A stretch of 64,000 nucleotides of DNA from JBBBNV01 sp037137075 (lineage in GTDB: Bacteria > Bacillota > Bacilli > Paenibacillales > NBRC-103111): the NCBI RefSeq assembly GCF_037137075.1, contig NZ_JBBBNV010000009.1, forward strand, positions 62,001-126,000. Reading direction: 5' to 3'. Both the position numbers and the translations under genes were made by a program. The notes under the pieces are model-generated. The model was not told the origin of the DNA, did no database searches, and saw only the letters and a program-made list of their open reading frames with translations. Positions 61,476 through 64,000 of this stretch are shown in pieces (the first letter of the stretch is position 1; each line of letters starts with the position of its first letter).

Positions 61476-61685
61476 TTACCACATGTCCGGCCGAGTAGCA
61501 ACGAAAATATGACAGCCTTCGCCGTACTCTCCGAAAAATCGGGGACATTGTGAAGCAAACGTGCATTGATGCCGAAGCATGTCGACAAACGGTTGACAGC
61601 AGAAGGTTCGCCGCCTCCTTTTCCCCCTCTGCCTGTTCTTTAACGAAAACGTGTAAATCGGACCAAATCCGCATACACTATCCAC
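61476..61685 (-). CDS. Possible Cys-rich small protein, 69 residues
   Basis: The frame ends RPDMW and contains two adjacent Cys (FCCQPFVDMLRHQC) and further Cys in FASQCPRFFGEYGEGCHIF, a spacing that could bind metal. A GTG at 61685 is the first start, but no ribosome site precedes it. The strong minus-strand terminator directly downstream has no other gene to serve, which supports it. Family unknown. Confidence 0.4.
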   Translation of the reverse strand: MDSVCGFGPIYTFSLKNRQRGKRRRRTFCCQPFVDMLRHQCTFASQCPRFFGEYGEGCHIFVATRPDMW

Positions 61686-61712
61686 AAGTTACAATCAAAG
61701 GAGATGAATCAC

Positions 61713-61982
61713 ATGGCAGGAAAAAGAGGTTCCGGGGTACTGTTCGGCTCCGTCCTCGGCGGGGCTATCGGCGCGGCGGCGGCGCTTTTGCTTGCTCCTC
61801 AAAGCGGCAAGGCCATGCGCCAAAGCCTACTTCGCGGCTGCAGCAGCGCGGCCGATTTCTCGAGGCAAACAACCAGACGGATGAGAGAGGCTATGAGGAC
61901 AGAGCGTCTCGCGCAAGGGGAATCCGAGTCCCAGCAGCCGGAAGCAGCCTACGAGGAAAATTCGTCAAGAACAGCCACATGA
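61713..61982 (+). CDS. YtxH-domain membrane protein
   Basis: The 89-residue protein has the YtxH start: GSVLGGAIGAAAALLLAPQSGKAMRQ, one membrane helix followed by a basic amphipathic helix and a polar tail. YtxH proteins are linked to general stress in Bacillus; the role is unclear. ATG 61713 follows AAAGGAGATGA. Its stop overlaps the next start (ATGA). Confidence 0.85.
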   Translation: MAGKRGSGVLFGSVLGGAIGAAAALLLAPQSGKAMRQSLLRGCSSAADFSRQTTRRMREAMRTERLAQGESESQQPEAAYEENSSRTAT

Positions 61983-62317
61983 AGCAAGATGAAGAGCAAT
62001 CCGGCCGCCCTCCCCGCGAGGATGCCCTCCAGCATCCGTCCGAATGGACCAAGCAGGATCAATTGACGAATATGATGGCCGATTTAATAGATCGGACGGA
62101 GCTGCTGGATATTTTGGAAACCTATGCATCGCCAAGACGGAGGTTATTTATCAACTTCACAGCCGGGCTCGCAAGGGGCCTCGGCATGACCATAGGAACG
62201 GCCATTTTGCTGGCCTTGTTCGGATGGGTCACCAGTAAGTTCGTCTCGCTCCCTTTTATCGGGGAACGGCTCGCATCCCTGGTCGAATACATTGAGCACT
62301 ACCGATACAACAAATAA
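61979..62317 (+). CDS. DUF5665-like membrane protein
   Basis: The 112-residue protein has a polar N-terminal half (MMADLIDRTELLDILETYAS) and one or two membrane helices (~70-100, GLARGLGMTIGTAILLALFG). The order fits the DUF5665 family as I recall it. It overlaps the YtxH gene by 4 bp, so the two are translated together and may form a membrane complex. Confidence 0.72.
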   Translation: MKQDEEQSGRPPREDALQHPSEWTKQDQLTNMMADLIDRTELLDILETYASPRRRLFINFTAGLARGLGMTIGTAILLALFGWVTSKFVSLPFIGERLASLVEYIEHYRYNK

Positions 62318-62336
62318 CAGGAGGGCTTGATCATTC

Positions 62337-63536
62337 ATGCAGCTGCTTACCGGCGACACATATTGGCCAACCACGCTTACCAAGCCGGTTGAATACCCCC
62401 GCCTGAATCAGGATATCCGTACCGACGTACTCATTGTCGGCGGCGGAATGTCCGGCGCTCTGATCTCCCATATGCTGACGAAAAACGGTGTTGACGTCAC
62501 CCTGCTGGAGAAAAACGGGCTGGCGGAAGGCAGCAGCTCCGCAAATACGGGGCTGCTGCAGTTTTCCAATGACATGATGCTGTGCGACATGATCGATGCC
62601 ATCGGCGAGGAGGCGGCCGTTACATTTTACCGCTGTTGCGCCGACAGTGTTAGACAGCTTCAGGAAATAGCCGCCGGACTGCCCTTTTCTGCTGATCTGT
62701 TTCCGCGCAGCAGCTTGTATTATGCCAGCACCAAGCCGGAAGTGCCGAAGCTGCGCCGGGAATATGAGACGCTCAAGGCGCATGGCTTTGCTGTGGAATG
62801 GCTTGAGGAAGAGGCTATCGCGGCACGGCTTCCGTTTCGTAAAGCCGCCGCGCTCCTTACGCATGGCGATGCCGAAGTCAATCCGTATCGTTTCGTGATC
62901 GGCCTCCTGGAGCAGGCGCGGGACCAGGGAGCCCGCATTTATGAGCATTCCCAGGTCAAACATAGAGAAAAAAAAGACGCCCGGTTTATTGTGCATACTG
63001 ATCAGGCTCAAATCGAAGCCCGGCGTATTATATATGCGACCGGCTATGAGCCGCCCCATCTCGGCCGCCTGATTAAACCGAATTTGAACCGTTCCTACGC
63101 CATTGCTACCAAGCCCGTACCGTCGCTGGACAGCTGGCAGCAACGCTGGATGATTTGGGAAACGGCAAGGCCGTATTTGTATCTCCGCACAACCAAGGAT
63201 AACCGGGTCATCGTCGGCGGGCTGGATGAAGAGGAGGCTTGGCCGGAGCAAGGCAGCGGCGAACGGCGGCAGCATGCCCGCAAATTACGGGAAAAGGCGC
63301 AGGAGCTGTTCCCTGACCTGCCGCTTGAGGTAGAGTTTGCATGGAGCGCGACCTTCGGTGAATCCCTTGACGGACTTCCTTTTATCGGCTGTCTGCCGGA
63401 AGAACCGGATGTGTTTTATTGTCTTGGCTATGGCGGCAACGGAACCGTATACAGCCAAATTGCAGCCTCCATCATGCTTGCGGCGCTGCGAAACGAAGCT
63501 CATCCGGCGGCATATACCGTCAGGCTGGGGAGATGA
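62337..63536 (+). CDS. FAD-dependent oxidoreductase (DAO family)
   Basis: The 399-residue enzyme has the dinucleotide motif DVLIVGGGMSGALISHMLTK (~30-50) and the DAO C-terminal FAD contacts (LGYGGNGTVYSQIAA). Related proteins oxidise amines or amino acids; the substrate is unknown. AGGAGGG precedes the ATG, 19 bp after the DUF5665 stop, so it may share that transcript. Confidence 0.88.
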   Translation: MQLLTGDTYWPTTLTKPVEYPRLNQDIRTDVLIVGGGMSGALISHMLTKNGVDVTLLEKNGLAEGSSSANTGLLQFSNDMMLCDMIDAIGEEAAVTFYRCCADSVRQLQEIAAGLPFSADLFPRSSLYYASTKPEVPKLRREYETLKAHGFAVEWLEEEAIAARLPFRKAAALLTHGDAEVNPYRFVIGLLEQARDQGARIYEHSQVKHREKKDARFIVHTDQAQIEARRIIYATGYEPPHLGRLIKPNLNRSYAIATKPVPSLDSWQQRWMIWETARPYLYLRTTKDNRVIVGGLDEEEAWPEQGSGERRQHARKLREKAQELFPDLPLEVEFAWSATFGESLDGLPFIGCLPEEPDVFYCLGYGGNGTVYSQIAASIMLAALRNEAHPAAYTVRLGR

Positions 63537-63663
63537 GATAGGCTGTCAACCGGCCGCCGCCGCTATCGGCAAAGCTTTGCCTGGCGGCCGCAGGATAATG
63601 AACCCTCGCACGGCAGCATTCACGTACACAAACTCCTGACATATGCCATGGCTCCAAACGCAG

Positions 63664-63704
63664 GACCGTCATACGACGCCACACCGCGCGCTGGGAGCTC
63701 CGCG
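63664..63704 (+). repeat. Dispersed palindromic repeat, partial copy C
   Basis: About 34 of 41 bases match copy B from the GTCAT region onward; ACACCGCGCGCTGGGAGCT is identical. The right hairpin arm is shortened. The rest of 63537-63800 shows no gene. Confidence 0.65.
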
Positions 63705-63806
63705 AGATAGAAGCAGATTGCATGGTTTCTTGCAGCGGAGGTTCTGTTTTACTTTCGCATTCCGTCCAAAATTGGCGTAGAACCTGCTGTACTCCTACAT
63801 TCACCT

Positions 63807-63835
63807 TTGTGCGGATGGTCGGCATTGTGTATAAT
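63807..63835 (+). promoter_or_regulatory. Promoter of the DUF3055-like gene
   Basis: TTGTGC (63807-63812), 17 bp, TATAAT (63830-63835), with TG just before the -10. Confidence 0.7.
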
Positions 63836-63865
63836 CGAAGCTATCAAGACGATGGGGGAATGGAA

Positions 63866-64000
63866 ATGGCAGCGGAATTTGATTTTTTATATGATCATAC
63901 GGAAGATACAACCACCAGGTTTGTCTGTTTCGTCGGGGAACACTTATCCCGCTTCGATCTGGCGATCACGAATACGAATCGTTTTTACGGAAAAAAGCTG
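63866..64000 (+). CDS. DUF3055-like protein, 3' end cut by window
   Basis: The first 45 codons read MAAEFDFLYDHTEDTTTRF, then DLAITNTNRFYGKKL, which fits the start of DUF3055 (SAV0927) proteins. These are short cytoplasmic proteins of unknown role. GGGGGA lies before the ATG; an in-frame ATG at 63860 is too close to it. Confidence 0.75.
   Translation, partial: MAAEFDFLYDHTEDTTTRFVCFVGEHLSRFDLAITNTNRFYGKKL

Noticed and set aside
1..64000. CRISPR arrays, tRNA or rRNA genes, integrases, intact transposases
   Set aside because: Looked for by eye through all intergenic stretches; no spaced direct repeats, no cloverleaf-like or rRNA sequence, and no such protein seen.

Overview
This window looks like chromosomal DNA of a Gram-positive endospore former of the Paenibacillus type. 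The evidence is mid-50s GC, strong GGAGG ribosome sites, many TTG/GTG starts, PrkA, YtxC, AbrB-like and SASP-like proteins, T-box and SAM-I leaders, GlnR/TnrA-type boxes, a CssRS pair and a YesM/YesN carbohydrate locus. No rRNA, tRNA, CRISPR array, intact insertion sequence or prophage was seen. The window cuts a Gfo/Idh/MocA oxidoreductase on the left and a DUF3055-type gene on the right.

Layout. 1-9.1 kb: PrkA spore kinase, a PD-(D/E)XK-like protein, a polysaccharide deacetylase lipoprotein overlapping tail to tail with a PAS histidine kinase, a coupled coiled-coil/phosphodiester-glycosidase pair, a 40-residue membrane protein and a basic-tailed beta-domain protein. 9.3-19 kb: AbrB-like regulator, trmL, an orphan response regulator, an ECF sigma/anti-sigma pair, serC, a broken 2'-5' RNA ligase gene, a secreted coiled-coil protein and cssRS. 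19-31.5 kb: a DoxX gene behind an MhqR-like operator with an internally deleted pirin gene after it, a solute-binding protein, glnA of the beta type, aroF, ispH, a second two-component system, htrA and a YugN-like gene. 31.6-43 kb: amtB with a GlnR-type box, small spore-type genes, an ECF sigma factor, a YuiC-like 3D protein, thrS with a T-box, ytxC, an HD phosphohydrolase, mqnC and an EAL protein. 43-48 kb: metA-metI-metC under a SAM-I riboswitch, then corA with an unexplained structured leader. 48-60 kb: a solute-binding protein with a poor N-terminus, then a polysaccharide-utilisation locus: two ABC permeases, a lipoprotein binding protein, YesM/YesN-type kinase and regulator, a heparinase II/III-like lyase and a GH88 hydrolase. 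60-64 kb: HRDC protein, a Cys-rich small ORF, YtxH and DUF5665 membrane proteins and a FAD oxidoreductase.

How the parts work together. The carbohydrate locus reads as a complete uptake and degradation unit for a uronate-containing polysaccharide: lyase products enter through the ABC importer, GH88 removes the unsaturated uronic acid, and YesMN-like proteins sense and activate. The two transport promoters carry matching TCAA repeats at nearly the same distance from the -10, which I infer to be the regulator's binding sites. Nitrogen supply (glnA, amtB) is tied together by GlnR/TnrA boxes; methionine synthesis by the SAM riboswitch; cell-envelope stress by CssRS and HtrA.

Unusual content outside the main genes: a dispersed palindromic repeat of about 62 bp (two good copies, three partial), three decayed genes (AraC C-terminus, thpR, pirin), and several small ORFs with their own signals. 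None amounts to a proven new system; the repeat family, the twin activator sites and the small proteins are the best leads.
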